A DNA stretch of 64,000 bases from Salvia splendens (GCF_004379255.2 NC_056049.1:17282063-17346062); one strand, 5' to 3'; counted from the stretch's first letter, positions 1-11,194 are shown. Notes: generated by a model from the sequence alone, not told the origin. Numbers and translations are program-made.

Positions 1-710
1 TTCTTCTTTCCCTTAGCCACTTTGCCCGATTTTGAGTTCGGTGCCTTCCTTTTTCCTTTGCTAGGCTTGAAGCCAGAGGAACGAGGTGCCGAAGTCATCA
101 TTGCAGCCTTAGCCTGGACCATAAGGTCCTCTGCTGACTGAAGTTCAGTCAATAGTTCTGCCAAGGTGTAATTCCTTTTGTTTATCTCAAAGTTGAGCTT
201 GAACTGCTGGAAGCTAGGGGGAAGACTATGAAGGATGATTGTTACCTGGGACTCGGAATCGATCGTCCCTCCCAACACCTCAATCTGGTTGAGGTGGCCC
301 ATCATCTCGAGGACATGGTCCCTCACAGACGAGCCCTCCTTCATTGTCTTTGACATGATACTCCGAAAAGCTTGAGACTTAGTCGTTCGATTCTGAGTAC
401 CAAAAAGATTCTTGAGATTCTGCATAATTTCAGTGGCAGTTTCCATGGCAGAATGCTTATGCTTGAGTACTGAAGAGATAGATGCCAACATGTAGAACTT
501 AGCCATCTCATTCTCCTTATGCCACTTTCTATATGCATCTCTGAGTCCTACCGCAGCGTTAGCCACCGGTACTGGAGGTCGCGGGGTTGTGAGCACAAAG
601 TTGTACTCTACAGCTGTAAGAATGATGTCCAAATTTTATTTCCATTCTATGTAATTTTGGCCCTCGAGTTTGTTTTCTTTGAGAATTGCAGAAAGAGGAT
701 TGAACGACAT
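1..710 (-). pseudogene. Ty1/copia Gag (UBN2-type), broken and cut by the window edge
   Basis: Read from the ATG at 708-710 leftwards, this frame gives a typical plant copia capsid protein. It starts MSFNPLSAIL, continues through a WxxNLDIIL-type block, 'KFYMLASISS', 'AMETATEIM', 'VRDHVLEMMGHL' and 'LHSLPPSFQQFKLNFEI', and ends in a basic, Gly/Lys-rich tail at the window edge. Gag forms the particle that packages element RNA. An in-frame TAA at 636-638 (codon 25) interrupts the frame, directly after the first conserved Trp. The rest, about 210 codons, is open to base 1. The nonsense codon suggests a decayed copy, although the long open remainder says the decay is mild. Protease, integrase and RT would lie left of the window. 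I am confident of the family and moderately sure of the start. Confidence 0.85.
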
Positions 711-1602
711 ATTGACGATTTGATTTGCACTGCAAAACAGAGTATTTTACTATTGTCATAAAGTTATGTAAGAAGTTTGATTAGATTAACCATAAAACTT
801 TTCAAAATCTTACAACTGTAAAATTAAAATTTTGTATCGTCCAGAGGAAGTCAATACGCAATAAAATCTTACTTTACTGGTCACAACACCGACGAATAGT
901 CCAGAGACCACAGAGTGGCATGGCCGCCTTATGTTGCCTAAGCAAGACCACCGAATTTAGCATTACAAAATCTCATTTCTACAACACACTCCCATAACAA
1001 TGCTTATGTGCTGCTAACAAGATCAAGCTATCTTATAAATCCTGTGTGAACTTCTGAATCTTGTAGTTTCTTAAGATTATTGTCCCCACAGAGCAGGTGG
1101 CGATAATATTGGAAACCACATTCTAGTTCATACCATTTATATTTGAGAAGTCCGCCATATGAACTTGCTATTTCTTAGGATTATTGTCCCCACAGTGCAT
1201 GTGGCGATAATATTAGAAAAAAAAACTTCATAAGTTGCAGACCAATTGGTGGAGACCATATACAAACATTGAGTTCGTAATTATAGCTTAGATATTTTAG
1301 GTTATGGTTTTTCTTTAATTATCATTATCCTTGAGGCAGAGAAAGGCTTGATTAAATTCTGTTGGTATTTAATTTGCTGGATAATTAAATCTTTTATCAA
1401 TTGGTATCTTCATTTAGGAAATTATTGTTCTAGAATATAATTCTTATTCAGTCTACTATAAGATATGTCTAAAATAAATTATTTAATTCTTAATAAGACA
1501 TGAAAAATTAAATTCAAATTAATTCCATGTTCAAGATTAGGAAGAGATATTTCATTATTTAATGTATTCATACATGTCTATCCTTTTTAGGATCTTAGAT
1601 AT
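711..1602. other. non-coding leader/LTR-like DNA upstream of the copia gag, with a 44-bp direct repeat
   Basis: No coding frame is visible. The position, just upstream of a minus-strand copia gag, suggests 5' leader and LTR sequence, but I find no clear primer-binding site. A segment at 1070-1113 containing 'attgtccccacag' and 'gtggcgataatatt' is repeated nearly unchanged at 1174-1217. The rest is AT-rich. Confidence 0.4.
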
Positions 1603-1824
1603 ATAAATATTAGGAAACTATTAAATTATTCTCATCCATATCATCTAGGATTCAAAATAATATTAATTATTTCCATAGATATAGAAAATAATAAAAATAT
1701 TCCTTAAATCTAGATAAATATTAGGAAACTATTAAATTATTCTCATCCATATCATCTAGGAATTAAAATAATATTATTTATTTCCATAGATATAGAAAAT
1801 AATAAAAATATTCCTAAAATCTAG
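1603..1824. repeat. two tandem copies of a 111-bp AT-rich unit
   Basis: The segment 1603-1713 is repeated head-to-tail at 1714-1824. Both contain 'ataaatattaggaaactatt', 'ctcatccatatcatctagga' and 'ttccatagatatagaaaat'. A few substitutions and one small indel separate them. It lies in AT-rich DNA that may belong to the LTR of the adjacent copia relic. Confidence 0.85.
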
Positions 1825-1917
1825 GCAAATCTTCCAAAAAGATTTTATTTCCATTATATAATAATATTTTAATGATATCTTTTAATAAAATAATTAAATA
1901 ATCATTAAAATAATCCT

Positions 1918-2370
1918 TCATCGTAATCTCATCGTACGAGGTTCGCACGAACGATGAACAACGAAGATCCGACGAGTTCGTCGTCGAATCACGACGCACG
2001 CAGCGTCTCGGCCACCGGCGCGCAGGTGGCACGCCAGCGTCTCGGCCAGCGGCTGTCGCCCCGTCCTTGGCCAGCGTAGCGCACCAGATGAACTTGCTCT
2101 CGGCCGTCTCGGCACGTCGGGTGACGCGGTCCTCGGCCAGCAGCGCGCACGACGGTGGCGCTGCTCTCGGCCAGTTGCTGTCGCCCGTCTCGGCCTATCC
2201 GAGCGACGATGCTCCCATCCCAGCGGCACACAGCGCGCGACTCAGCGCGTCCGTCTCGGCCAGTGGCTCAGGACTCCGTCTCGGACCTTCCGCCTAGGGT
2301 TGAAGTTCCCTCGCGTCTCGGTGTCTCGGATGGTTCTCGGTCGAACCGCCGCACCACGCCAGCATCCATG
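1918..2370. repeat. GC-rich degenerate minisatellite built on a 'gtctcggcc' core
   Basis: Composition switches abruptly at about 1918 from AT-rich to CpG-rich. The core 'tctcggcc' recurs at irregular 20-40 bp spacing, for example in 'cgtctcggccaccgg', 'cgtctcggccagcgg', 'gctctcggccagttg', 'ccgtctcggccagtgg' and 'ccgtctcggacc'. Long frames exist on both strands, but they are by-products of the composition and resemble no protein I know. It ends where the Athila LTR starts. Confidence 0.75.
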
Positions 2371-2375
2371 TCGGT

Positions 2376-3864
2376 TGAAAGGACCAGGGGTGCGTAGGTG
2401 TCGTTCAAGCAAGGATATATCCTACTGGTCAGGATAGAGATCCTAACTAAGCCTAGACCCTGGTTTCAAAGATTCCTCAACCCACTTCTACTGATCAGTA
2501 TAGTGGTGATAAGGGTCGAATCCCACAGAGATGGTGCGTTTAAACTACCGCGGTGATATTTGGAAAGGTTGGTTAGCTACCACGCTTGGGTTGAGTCTCT
2601 ACCTAGGCAAGAACTTAAAGGTGGTGTTTTACTGGTCAGACGGTATGAAAGACATGTGGAATGTAACTGTGTACGTGAAATGGGGAGACATTTTTGTAGC
2701 AGAAAATATTTAGAAGGTACGGGTTTCTATTTTGGGCTAAACGGAATATTCAGAGGGTAGTGGAAGTTTGGTGACTAGGCTGACAGGGCTTAACTAAAAG
2801 TGAAGGACAAAAGCAAAAAGCATCTAAAAAGTAAGTGGTCCCCTCCAATTGAAATAGACACCATCTTCTTCAACAAACACATCCAAAATTCAGATAACAA
2901 TTCCAGATTCAACACGGAAAACACAGATTATCAACTCGCGAACACAGATCTAAAACTACGAAATCAAATCTGAAATCAAACACTGGAACTGGACTTCTGC
3001 ATACTGGTTAACATAGAAGAACGATTCGGAAATTAAAACTAAGCTTTGCATGCAACGATCCACTTCCCAATCAAACAGTACCAGCTTATACTATCCTAGA
3101 GAAACTTGCTACGTAAAACAGAAATGAGAGATTCAGCACTTAAAACACCAAGAAACTTTAGATCTAAGCTAACTAGGCAAGGAAGGAAAAGAAAACAACA
3201 CAATAAACGAAACAAAAATCAACTTCATAGCATAAACACGTTCGGATCTTCAACAAGTACTTCAAAAGCAGAAAATATCCAAAAGCAACAAAGATCCAAC
3301 GTAAGGAAAGCAAGGAAAATTAAACTGCGAAGGCAAATAAAAGTGTTTTTGCCACTCCGGGCGATGGAATCTCTAAGCTACGGTCTTGCTGGCTGGAACG
3401 GACGATGACTGGAACTCTGGGAACATCTGGGCGTCAGGTGATCATGGCTGCGGCGAGGCAAGAAGCGGGACACGGCTGAAAGACTGGTATTACCGAGAGA
3501 ACTCTCTACCTAAAGATGGTGGTGAATGAGTGAATGTGGATTTTTTTCTTCTCTCTCCTTCTTGGCTTCCTTTTATAGGGAGGCTTACCCTTGATTTTAG
3601 GGTAAATCCTCATTGCAAGTTGACTTCTTTGCCCTTAATTGTGGGTAATCCGTCCCAGCTATCCGTCTTCTCCATCTCAAGCCGTTTCAGCACGAATACT
3701 GATCAGTATGAGATCATGCTGGCGCCCTTTTTCACCTGAACATTCCGAAACTTCCCTACTGGCTAGAACACTTAACCTGCACACTTTGAGCAACTGTTTT
3801 GCAGATATAATCAATTTTGCACATCATACTGACCCGTAACAAAGGCCTAGAATACGACTTATCA
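2376..3864 (-). repeat. 3' LTR of Athila copy 1
   Basis: It begins TGAAAGGACC and ends CTTATCA on the plus strand, so the sense strand reads TGATAAG...GGTCCTTTCA. It matches 11216-12705 almost base for base. A TATA box in sense orientation is seen as 'cttttata' at 3570-3577. The left boundary abuts the GC-rich minisatellite. Confidence 0.9.
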
Positions 3865-5612
3865 AACTGCTCACACTTACCACATGCTTGTCCTCAAGCG
3901 TGAAGAACAACCAAAAGACATAAGTTGAATTCTAGCCTGGTTACTCCCCTGACTGACTCTACCTAACCTAGACTCTAAACTATGATGCAAAAGAAACACT
4001 TAAACAAACACACAAAAAAACTGAAAACACAAAGAGCGGGCTATATTTTCAACCATCCCTCCCCTCTGGATCAGGTGCAATCTGGCCTTAGACAGCCTTA
4101 AACTTCTGCCACCCCCCTCTCTCTCCCAATCAGTATATCTGTTTGTCAAGATCGCCCACACTCTCGGCCCAACTGTAGGTTCACTCAGTCACTCATACCT
4201 CACCAGGAATGTTAGGACTGTATTCTCTCATTATGCTCAACCACAGTTGCTTCGGACTTAGATCTCACGAGCAGCTACTGAAGGACTTATAGGCTTGTAA
4301 CGGGGCTTTTGGCTTGTAATGTTTTGGGTGGATGTTCCTAAGGCTCTAAGGTTCAAAATTTCTATTTTATTGATGCGGGGGGGACTGTGTGTATCAGGCT
4401 TTTCTGATCAGTTGCTTTTCTTAGTAGGCGCTTCTGGCTTTGGTCTCCAACTGGTCAGTAGCATCTTTGTGGCTTCGCCACCCTTATTCCTTCATTCATT
4501 TTTTTGTGGTCAAATCTTTCTGACCATTTTCTTCATTTTCTCCCTTTTTTTTTCGTGGCTTCGCCACTCTTATTCCTTCTTATTCTTCTTTTTTTTTCTT
4601 GGACTGGGGATGACTCCCTGGTCGATTTTCTTTTAACTTTCTAGTCCAGCTGGTCTCTGCTTTTTCGCACCTCTTCCTGGCAAGTAAGCTCCATTTGTTT
4701 CATTGCCCTTCACACAGTCCCAGGGGCTAGGGGTGTTTATCTGGGTATAAAAGGTTAAGAAAAAAAAAAGTTCTAAAGGTGGTTTTTTTTTTTTTTTTTT
4801 AGGGGGGGTTTCCTACTGCCTTCAGTATTTGCTACCCATGGTCACTTCACCCTAGGCAAATTGTGGCAGCCTCTCTTTCTTTTCAATATATGTGGAAAGT
4901 GGTTCCACTTAAGGCTTATAACTCACATTTTAGAGGGCTTACGTGTTCGGCTCTAAGTATGGGCTTTTCTCTCATACTCAAATCATCTATCCTGACTAGG
5001 AGGTACTAATAGGGATGGTTTCGGTTTTCCAGCATGTCCTATATCCCTCAATTCCCCTCACCGTCAGCTCAAGACGGTTGAGTTTTAAGCCCAATCAACA
5101 CACAACATAAAAAACTAGACCTAACAAAACAAAAACACAAACACAAAGACTACACATATATACATACATCCTACTGGCCATTGCGTCCCCCCTCCTACTT
5201 CACAAGTGTCTGCCCTCAGATAAGGCTGTGAAGTGGAAAAGGTAATGGCCAGTAAGGCGGGCACACAGACAACAAAATAGCAACTAGAAACAACAAACTA
5301 AACACCTAAACAAAAACCAACGAACACAAACACGAATAAAAACTCCTCACACTTAGGCCATACAATGGACTAAGTGTGAGTCAACATGCGTACAAAAAAC
5401 AAAAACAAGAGAACACAGAAATCATGTTCTAAAGAAACAAACCCTATACTTCTCACACTTAGACTATTAAATAGGCTAAGTGTTATGAATGGGGGTTTGC
5501 GAACAAACACAGATTATACCACCTAAACAAAAACCAAGACACAAAAAAAATACGGAAAGCTAAAAAAAACTGAAAAATTAAAAAGAAAACTAACTGGTCG
5601 TGGGGGGTGGTC
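3865..5612 (-). other. non-coding 3' internal region of Athila copy 1
   Basis: This lies between the residual coding sequence and the 3' LTR. The LTR-proximal end carries 'cacgcttgaggacaagcat' on the sense strand, a motif I associate with this position in Athila/Tat elements, followed by 'gtaagtgtgagcagtt' where the polypurine tract is expected. The region also has T-rich stretches (4780-4800), a repeated 'gtggcttcgccac' segment near 4470 and 4555, and two inverted repeats at 5346-5380 and 5455-5483. No credible coding frame is present. Confidence 0.65.
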
Positions 5613-5963
5613 TTATCGGTGTCGCCTGCTCCTTCGCGGTGCAGGTGGTGCAGGTTGTTCCTTCGACTGGTCCTTCTTCGTCTCAGCTCGGTCCGCATCA
5701 TCCTTCGCCGGCTCCTCGGCCTCTGTCAACACCTCGGCTTCCTCTGTCTCTGGCTCTTGCGGTCCATCATCCTGGCCTCCACGGTTACTCGGTGCGTCAT
5801 GCTGGGCTTCACGCGTGCTTGTGGCCTTGGCTTCTACCCATTTGGAGACGTAGTCTACAGCAACTAGGATATACAGATTCCCATAGGATGAAGGAAACGA
5901 ACCCATGAAGTCCATTCCCCATATGTCGAATAGCTCGCAAACTATTATGGGTACCTGCGGCAT
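5613..5963 (-). pseudogene. Athila copy 1: start of the integrase core fused to a foreign C-terminal tail
   Basis: The frame starts with the integrase catalytic core, including the first acidic residue in '[14 protein letters not shown]' and '[16 protein letters not shown]'. After about 55 residues it switches to an acidic then basic tail with '[16 protein letters not shown]' and '[11 protein letters not shown]'. The second catalytic Asp and the Glu of the DDE triad are absent. The same region in copy 2 (40.7-41.9 kb) continues normally at the breakpoint, so a deletion joined integrase to the far end of the downstream ORF region. An in-frame TGA at 5997-5999 precedes it. The tail's origin is inferred from composition only. 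Confidence 0.75.
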
Positions 5964-6518
5964 TTCATCCCGGGCAGATATTCCACCGGTCAGTTGTCAA
6001 CGCTCACAGCTCCTGCAGAACTCGTATGCATCTTTGTTGAGAGTTGGCCAGTAAAAGCCGTTATCCAGAATCTTCCTTGCCGTCTTCTTGGACCCGAAGT
6101 GCCCTCCACATGCTAACGAATGGCAGTGGGTTAAAACATCCCGCTGCTCCCAGTCAGGAATGCACCTCCTTATCACTTGATCGGACCCTACTCTCTACAG
6201 ATAGGGGTCGTCCCAAAAGTAGTATTTTGCTTCACTCTTGATCTTCATTCTTTGGGCTTTGGTAACACTCGGTACTTCTGGAAGCTCTCCAGTTACTAGG
6301 TAGTTGGCCAGGTCCGCATACCATGGCTCTTGCCCTACCTTCTCTTTCTCTTTTGCTGTATCATTCTGACCAGTAAGTTTGAACACTTATTCCCAATCAA
6401 TTTTTCTGGGCGCAAAAATCACCTCACACAAATGTTCCTCTGGAAATTTATCATGCACTTCGTCACCGTTTCCATCTTGCATTATTCTGCTCAAATGGTC
6501 TGCCACCTTGTTCTCGAC
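5964..6518 (-). pseudogene. Athila copy 1: RNase H to integrase linker and zinc-binding region, with four stops
   Basis: In the same frame as the upstream pol ORF, the conserved sequence continues: 'ENKVADHLSRI' (end of RNase H), '[11 protein letters not shown]', 'VIRRCIPDWEQ', and an HHCC-like region with '[12 protein letters not shown]' and 'GFYWPTLNKDAYEFCRSC'. It is interrupted by TGA at 6519-6521, TAA at 6387-6389, TAG at 6195-6197 and TGA at 5997-5999. The frame itself is otherwise kept, so these are point nonsense changes rather than a string of indels. Confidence 0.8.
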
Positions 6519-9176
6519 TCATCTCTTATCTTCCACCTCCCAATCAAATTCTTGTAACAAGAGTACCCATCGGATCAAGCGTGGTTTGGATTCCTTCTTG
6601 GCAATCAGATACTTAATCGCTGCATGGTCAGTATACACTATGACTTTGGATCCCAGCAAATATGGCCGGAACTTCTCGAAAGAATACATCACTGCCGGCA
6701 TCTCTTTTTCAGTGGTATCGTAATTCCGCTGGGCTTGATTCAGAGTCTTGGACGCATAAAAAATTACGTACCTCTTCCCATCGATCTTCTGACCCAGCAC
6801 GGCTCCTACCGCAAAATCGCTGGCGTCGCACATTACTTTGAAAGGATGGTTCCAGTCAGGAGCCCTTATGATAGGTGCTGATATCAGCTTTTCCTTGAGA
6901 AGATTGAAAGCAGCCTTGCATTGCTCATCAAAAACGAACTCCACGTCATTTTGAAGTAGCCTGGTAAGGGGTTGGGCGATTTTGGAGAAATCCTTAATAA
7001 ATCTTCGATAAAATCCGGCGTACCCCAGAAAACCCCTTATTCCCTTCTGATCAGTAGGGAATGACAATTTTGATATAACATTCACCTTAGCTTGATCCAC
7101 CTGAATGCCTCTCTCTGAAACCACGTGTCCTAAAACAATATCCTCGGTGACCATAAAATGACACTTCTCAAAGTTTAAAACCAAGCTCTTGGCTTGACAC
7201 CTTTCTAGAACTATGTCCAAGTGATGAAGGCATGCGTCAAAAGAATCGCCATAGACCATAAAATCATCCATAAATATCTCTATACAATCTTCAATCAGAT
7301 CGGAGAATATGCTCATCATACATCGTTGAAACGTACCTGGAGCGTTGCATAGGCCGAAAGGCATGTGTCTATATGCATAGGTTCCGAATGGGCATGTGAA
7401 GGTCATCTTGTCCTGGTCCTCAGGATCCACGTAAATTTGGAAATATCCGCTGTATCCATCCAAAAAGCAAAAATACTTCTTACCGGCTAGCCTCTCCAAC
7501 ATCTGGTCAATGAAAGGCAAAGGAAAATGGTCTTTCCTCATTGCATTGTTTAGCTTTTGGTAGTCGATGCACATTCGCCAACCCGTGACTAGCCTCGTTG
7601 GAATCAGCTCATTCCTCTCATTTTGGACGACTTGGATTCCCGACTTCTGTGGAACCATGTGGATCGGACTGACCCACTCACTGTCCAGCACTGAATAGAT
7701 AATTCCTAGCGACAACAACTTCAAGATTTCCTTCAATATTTCCTCTCGCATGTTCGGGTTTACCTTCCTTTGACCATCTCTATGTGCTTTCGCTCCATCT
7801 TCCAGCCTAATATGGTGCATGCAGACGTCGGGGCTTATCCCCACTAAATCTGTAAGACTCCATCCAATCGCCTTCTTGTTCTTACTCAGCACAGTCAGCA
7901 GCCTAGCCTCCTGTTCCCTTGTAAGACTGCTACTGATGATCACTGGATATGAGTCCTCACCTCCGAGGAAGGCATAGTTCAAATTCGAGGGTAATTTCTT
8001 CAGCTCAACTTGGGGTGGAAGTGTGTCTTCGGGTAAGGGGTTTTTCTCAGTCTCTCCTTCTTTTTCTAAATCTCCCTCTGATGGTTCTTCTATACTGACT
8101 GGTAGCTGAGCCCCTGCGGCTCCAATGAACTCCGATTTCTGACAGAATTCCTTGATCGCTACTTCTATTTCTTCATCAGTCAACCCTTGGCTACTGATCA
8201 GATCACACCATGCAGCAGCTTCTATGTCAGCCTGTTCATAAACATCTAAAGCCTGGAGTTTCTTCTGCAATAGTTCGGTCTCAAGAAAATCTTGGACTAG
8301 GTGGTCAATCACATCAACATAGCATAGATTTCCAGAATCGATGGGTTTCTTCATGGCATCATTTATATCGAAGGTAAACTTCTCCCTATGAAAATCAATG
8401 CAAATAGTCCCCTCAGCCATATCCACTATTGTCTTGGCCGTTCTCAGAAAAGGTCTTCCTAACAAGACTCCACTAGACTCCCTCGCTTCATGCTCACTCA
8501 TTTTGATCACATAAAAATCAGCAGGGTATGTAAAATCATGCACTCTTACTAACACATTTTCTAAAACTCCCTCAGGACTTATGCACGACCTATCAGCCAG
8601 TTGGATCAACACCCTAGTATTTGACAGCCTCACTCCTTTCAACCGGTTATAGATAGACAATGGCATGACATTTATAGATGCCCCCAAATCACACATTGCA
8701 TGTTCGACCTTCACATCTCCTACAGTTATGGGTAGGGTGAACATACCTGGGTCGGCTCTCTTGGGTGGTAACTTCTCTTGCACTATTGCTGACGCTATCC
8801 CTTCCACCATAATCTTGCCATCCTTCTGGGCTCTCCCGGCTATGAAGTCCTTTATGAATTTCCCGAGAGGGGGTAGCTTCACGGCTTGGAGGAATGGTAT
8901 GGTGACATCCAACTTCCCAAAAATCGACAAGTAGTCAACCGGGTTCTCTTTCTTCCTCTTTGTAACAAATCGGAATGGGAATGGTTTCTCCCCTTTTTTC
9001 TCCTCTACTGGTCCCTCAGCAACCTTCTTGGAGTCTTTCTTGGGTAGTTCCTGGGTCTGGGCCTCCATTCTGGGCTCTTCCTCTTGAGGAGGTTCCTTCC
9101 TGGTCAGTAGGGTGTCGGGTTCACCTCTTACACTTGGTGTATCATCCAAGAAGAATGGATCCTGCATCCGAGGCAT
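6519..9176 (-). CDS. Athila copy 1 Pol: protease, reverse transcriptase and RNase H (885 codons)
   Basis: Long open frame on the minus strand. Residues 1-75 are an acidic/basic linker. The aspartic protease region has D163 in 'CDLGASINVMP' and 'GVLLGRPFL' near 237-244. Reverse transcriptase spans about 430-690, with catalytic D573 in 'FLDGYSGYFQ' and D637/D638 in 'FMDD'. RNase H follows, with D784 ('MCDAS'), E825 ('TTEKEM') and D850 ('YTDHAAIK'). These enzymes copy element RNA into DNA. All RT and RNase H motif residues I can check are present. The frame is the same as that of gag upstream, separated by a TGA at 9234-9236, and it ends at TGA 6519-6521, where the final RNase H segment and integrase should continue. 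So it is a truncated Pol, possibly still enzymatically sound if translated. Confidence 0.9.
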   Translation of the reverse strand: MPRMQDPFFLDDTPSVRGEPDTLLTRKEPPQEEEPRMEAQTQELPKKDSKKVAEGPVEEKKGEKPFPFRFVTKRKKENPVDYLSIFGKLDVTIPFLQAVKLPPLGKFIKDFIAGRAQKDGKIMVEGIASAIVQEKLPPKRADPGMFTLPITVGDVKVEHAMCDLGASINVMPLSIYNRLKGVRLSNTRVLIQLADRSCISPEGVLENVLVRVHDFTYPADFYVIKMSEHEARESSGVLLGRPFLRTAKTIVDMAEGTICIDFHREKFTFDINDAMKKPIDSGNLCYVDVIDHLVQDFLETELLQKKLQALDVYEQADIEAAAWCDLISSQGLTDEEIEVAIKEFCQKSEFIGAAGAQLPVSIEEPSEGDLEKEGETEKNPLPEDTLPPQVELKKLPSNLNYAFLGGEDSYPVIISSSLTREQEARLLTVLSKNKKAIGWSLTDLVGISPDVCMHHIRLEDGAKAHRDGQRKVNPNMREEILKEILKLLSLGIIYSVLDSEWVSPIHMVPQKSGIQVVQNERNELIPTRLVTGWRMCIDYQKLNNAMRKDHFPLPFIDQMLERLAGKKYFCFLDGYSGYFQIYVDPEDQDKMTFTCPFGTYAYRHMPFGLCNAPGTFQRCMMSIFSDLIEDCIEIFMDDFMVYGDSFDACLHHLDIVLERCQAKSLVLNFEKCHFMVTEDIVLGHVVSERGIQVDQAKVNVISKLSFPTDQKGIRGFLGYAGFYRRFIKDFSKIAQPLTRLLQNDVEFVFDEQCKAAFNLLKEKLISAPIIRAPDWNHPFKVMCDASDFAVGAVLGQKIDGKRYVIFYASKTLNQAQRNYDTTEKEMPAVMYSFEKFRPYLLGSKVIVYTDHAAIKYLIAKKESKPRLIRWVLLLQEFDWEVEDKR

Positions 9177-9233
9177 AGGTCTCCCTAATTCTTCCGCTGA
9201 AATGGTATCGCCTCCTATCTTCGTTCCATTGGA

Positions 9234-11109
9234 TCATCCACTACGTCGTTTCGGTTGAGGCGCGTCATAAGTAGTTCCTGACCTCAACGTAACCTTACTC
9301 ACATTTGCCTTTTCGGGCATTTGGACTGTAGATGGGAGTTTCCCCGCATTTCCCTTCAAATCACCCACCGAACTGGCCAGTTGAGCTAACTGCCTATTCA
9401 TCATATCCATGTTCGCCTTATGTTCCTTCTGAGCATTTTGCATCCCCTGCACGACCTCATTATGGGATTGCAATTCTCCTTTGATGCTCTGTTGTGACGC
9501 TAGCATTTCACCCATCATGTCCTCAACGGATCTCCTTGGCCTGTTCGAATTTTGGAAATGACTCAGCCCTTGGTGTTGATAGTTCTGGGAGTTTTGCTGG
9601 CCTTGATTAGGCGGGTATTGGTTATACTGGGCAGGAAGGGTGTACTGATCTTGAGGATATTGATTTTGGTGCTGGCCTTGGAATTGATTTTGGTTGTGAT
9701 GGTGTTGGGGTCCTGGGTTTGGCTGATTTTGGAAATTTTGGAAGTTTCTCTGGTGGGGCGGCACATAGACAGGGTTCGGGTTCTGGTTTTGTGGGTTTTG
9801 GTTTTGGGATTGTTGGTTTCTTCCTGACCAGTTAGACTGGTAGTCTGGGTTTGCTGGTCCACAGTTAGGGTTTTGGTTCGGATGGGGGTTATACTGGTTC
9901 TGACCTTGGTTCTGATTTTGGCTTCTGTCACCCAATCTGAAGTTTGGATGATCCCTCCATGGTGCATCCCGTTGTCTACCTTGAATCCAATGCCCACTAG
10001 AATTGAAGTACCCCGCAGCATTAACTTGCTCCATATTCCCGAAGTCATTAGGCTGATCATAGTTCGGTCCTTGATTCCCTGCTCTGCACCCTTGTAATTC
10101 CCAGCTGGGGGAGGTGGTGGAGTGCTCTTCTCGATCGCACTCGGAAGTGACTTCTTCAGCTCATCCATTTTCAAATCCATTTTCTGCTCCAGCTTATTTT
10201 CCTGATCAGTAGACGAGGCAACAGCAGCCCGCTCTCGGTTGTATCCTTCCCTTGAATGGTCATACTCTTTCTTTGCATTCAGTAGCTTCCTTAGGACTCT
10301 CTTCGCTTCGCTGACCCGTAATTGCGTGAAGCTTCCTCCTGACGATGAATTTGCCAGGTCCTTGGTTACCGCGTTCATACCTTCGTAGAAAGTATGATGT
10401 ACTTCAATGTCCGCCATGCGATGGTTGGGACATGATTCCAAAAGACCCATGTATCTTGACCAATAATCACTCAAGGGTTCATCATACCCTTGCTTCACAT
10501 TAGTTATTTCCCTCTTCAGCGCGCTTGTCTTGGATGACGGAAAAAACTCACCCAGGAATGCTGACTTGAAATCGGCCCAAGTCTCAATAGAGTTGGGGTC
10601 TCAATAGAGGTGGGGGGCAGGCGCATGAACCAGGTGTTAGCTTCCCCCTTGAGCACAAATGGCAAAGCCTTCAGCCTATAATCATCCTCAGTCGCTCCTG
10701 CTGGTCTCCTCTGCGCCCTACAAATTTTACAAAACTCATGAAGAAACTCTTACGGCCCTTCATAGCTCTTCCCACAGTATGTAGGCAGGATCGCGATCAC
10801 ATGAGGCTTCACATCGCAGGCGGTTTGCCCTGGAGTAACGACTATGGCTTGCGGGGGCTCTCCTTCAGTATGTGCGTTCAGCGTCCCGATCTCCGGGTCT
10901 TCATCTCCCTGGTTGGCCATTTCCCTTGGGTTGCCTTCCAACAGTGGTTTCTCTTCTGGTATTGGTCCCTCTATGGTGCCCTTCTCTTCGTCACTACTCG
11001 TGCCTAGGTCAGACAAGGTGGTCGACAGGCCAGAACGAGTGGTTACGAGTATAGTTCCTCGCTTGAGTATTTTCGGCCTCCACTGATCAGGAGACGAGCT
11101 ACTGCTCAT
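9234..11109 (-). pseudogene. Athila copy 1 Gag, broken
   Basis: Starts at the ATG 11107-11109 (MSSSSSPDQW) with an acidic N-terminal region ending 'IGTLNAHTEGEPPQAIVV'. The capsid region follows with 'YRLKALPFVLKGEANTWF', 'QGYDEPLSDYWSRYMGLLESCP', 'VHHTFYEGM' and 'DLANSSSGGSF', then a Gln/Asn-rich nucleic-acid-binding tail with 'QRDAPWRDHPNFR' and many NQNQ runs. There is a coiled-coil-like Gln/Met segment ('MMNRQLAQLASSVGDLKG') before 'SKVTLRSGT'. Breaks: TAA at 10750-10752, a duplicated 'ctctattgag' segment near 10585-10615 that shifts frame, another frameshift near 10075, and a terminal TGA at 9234-9236. No CCHC knuckle is visible, which I believe is usual for Athila. Confidence 0.85.
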
Positions 11110-11194
11110 AAACTGAAATCAAAAGAAAAAGGAAAATTATACACAATATATACACCAAAGTATCACACACAATAGCAACTCAAAAACGCCATCC

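Noticed and set aside
1918..2297. Overlapping Arg/Ala/Ser-rich frames in the GC-rich block
   Set aside because: Open only because of base composition; frames exist on both strands and resemble nothing.
2531..3839. Short frames repeated at 2.5-3.8 kb and 11.4-12.7 kb
   Set aside because: They are the two copies of an LTR, not genes.
9234..9236. A programmed stop readthrough between Athila gag and pol
   Set aside because: The TGA keeps the frame, but the same gag also carries other stops and frameshifts, so an ordinary nonsense mutation is simpler.
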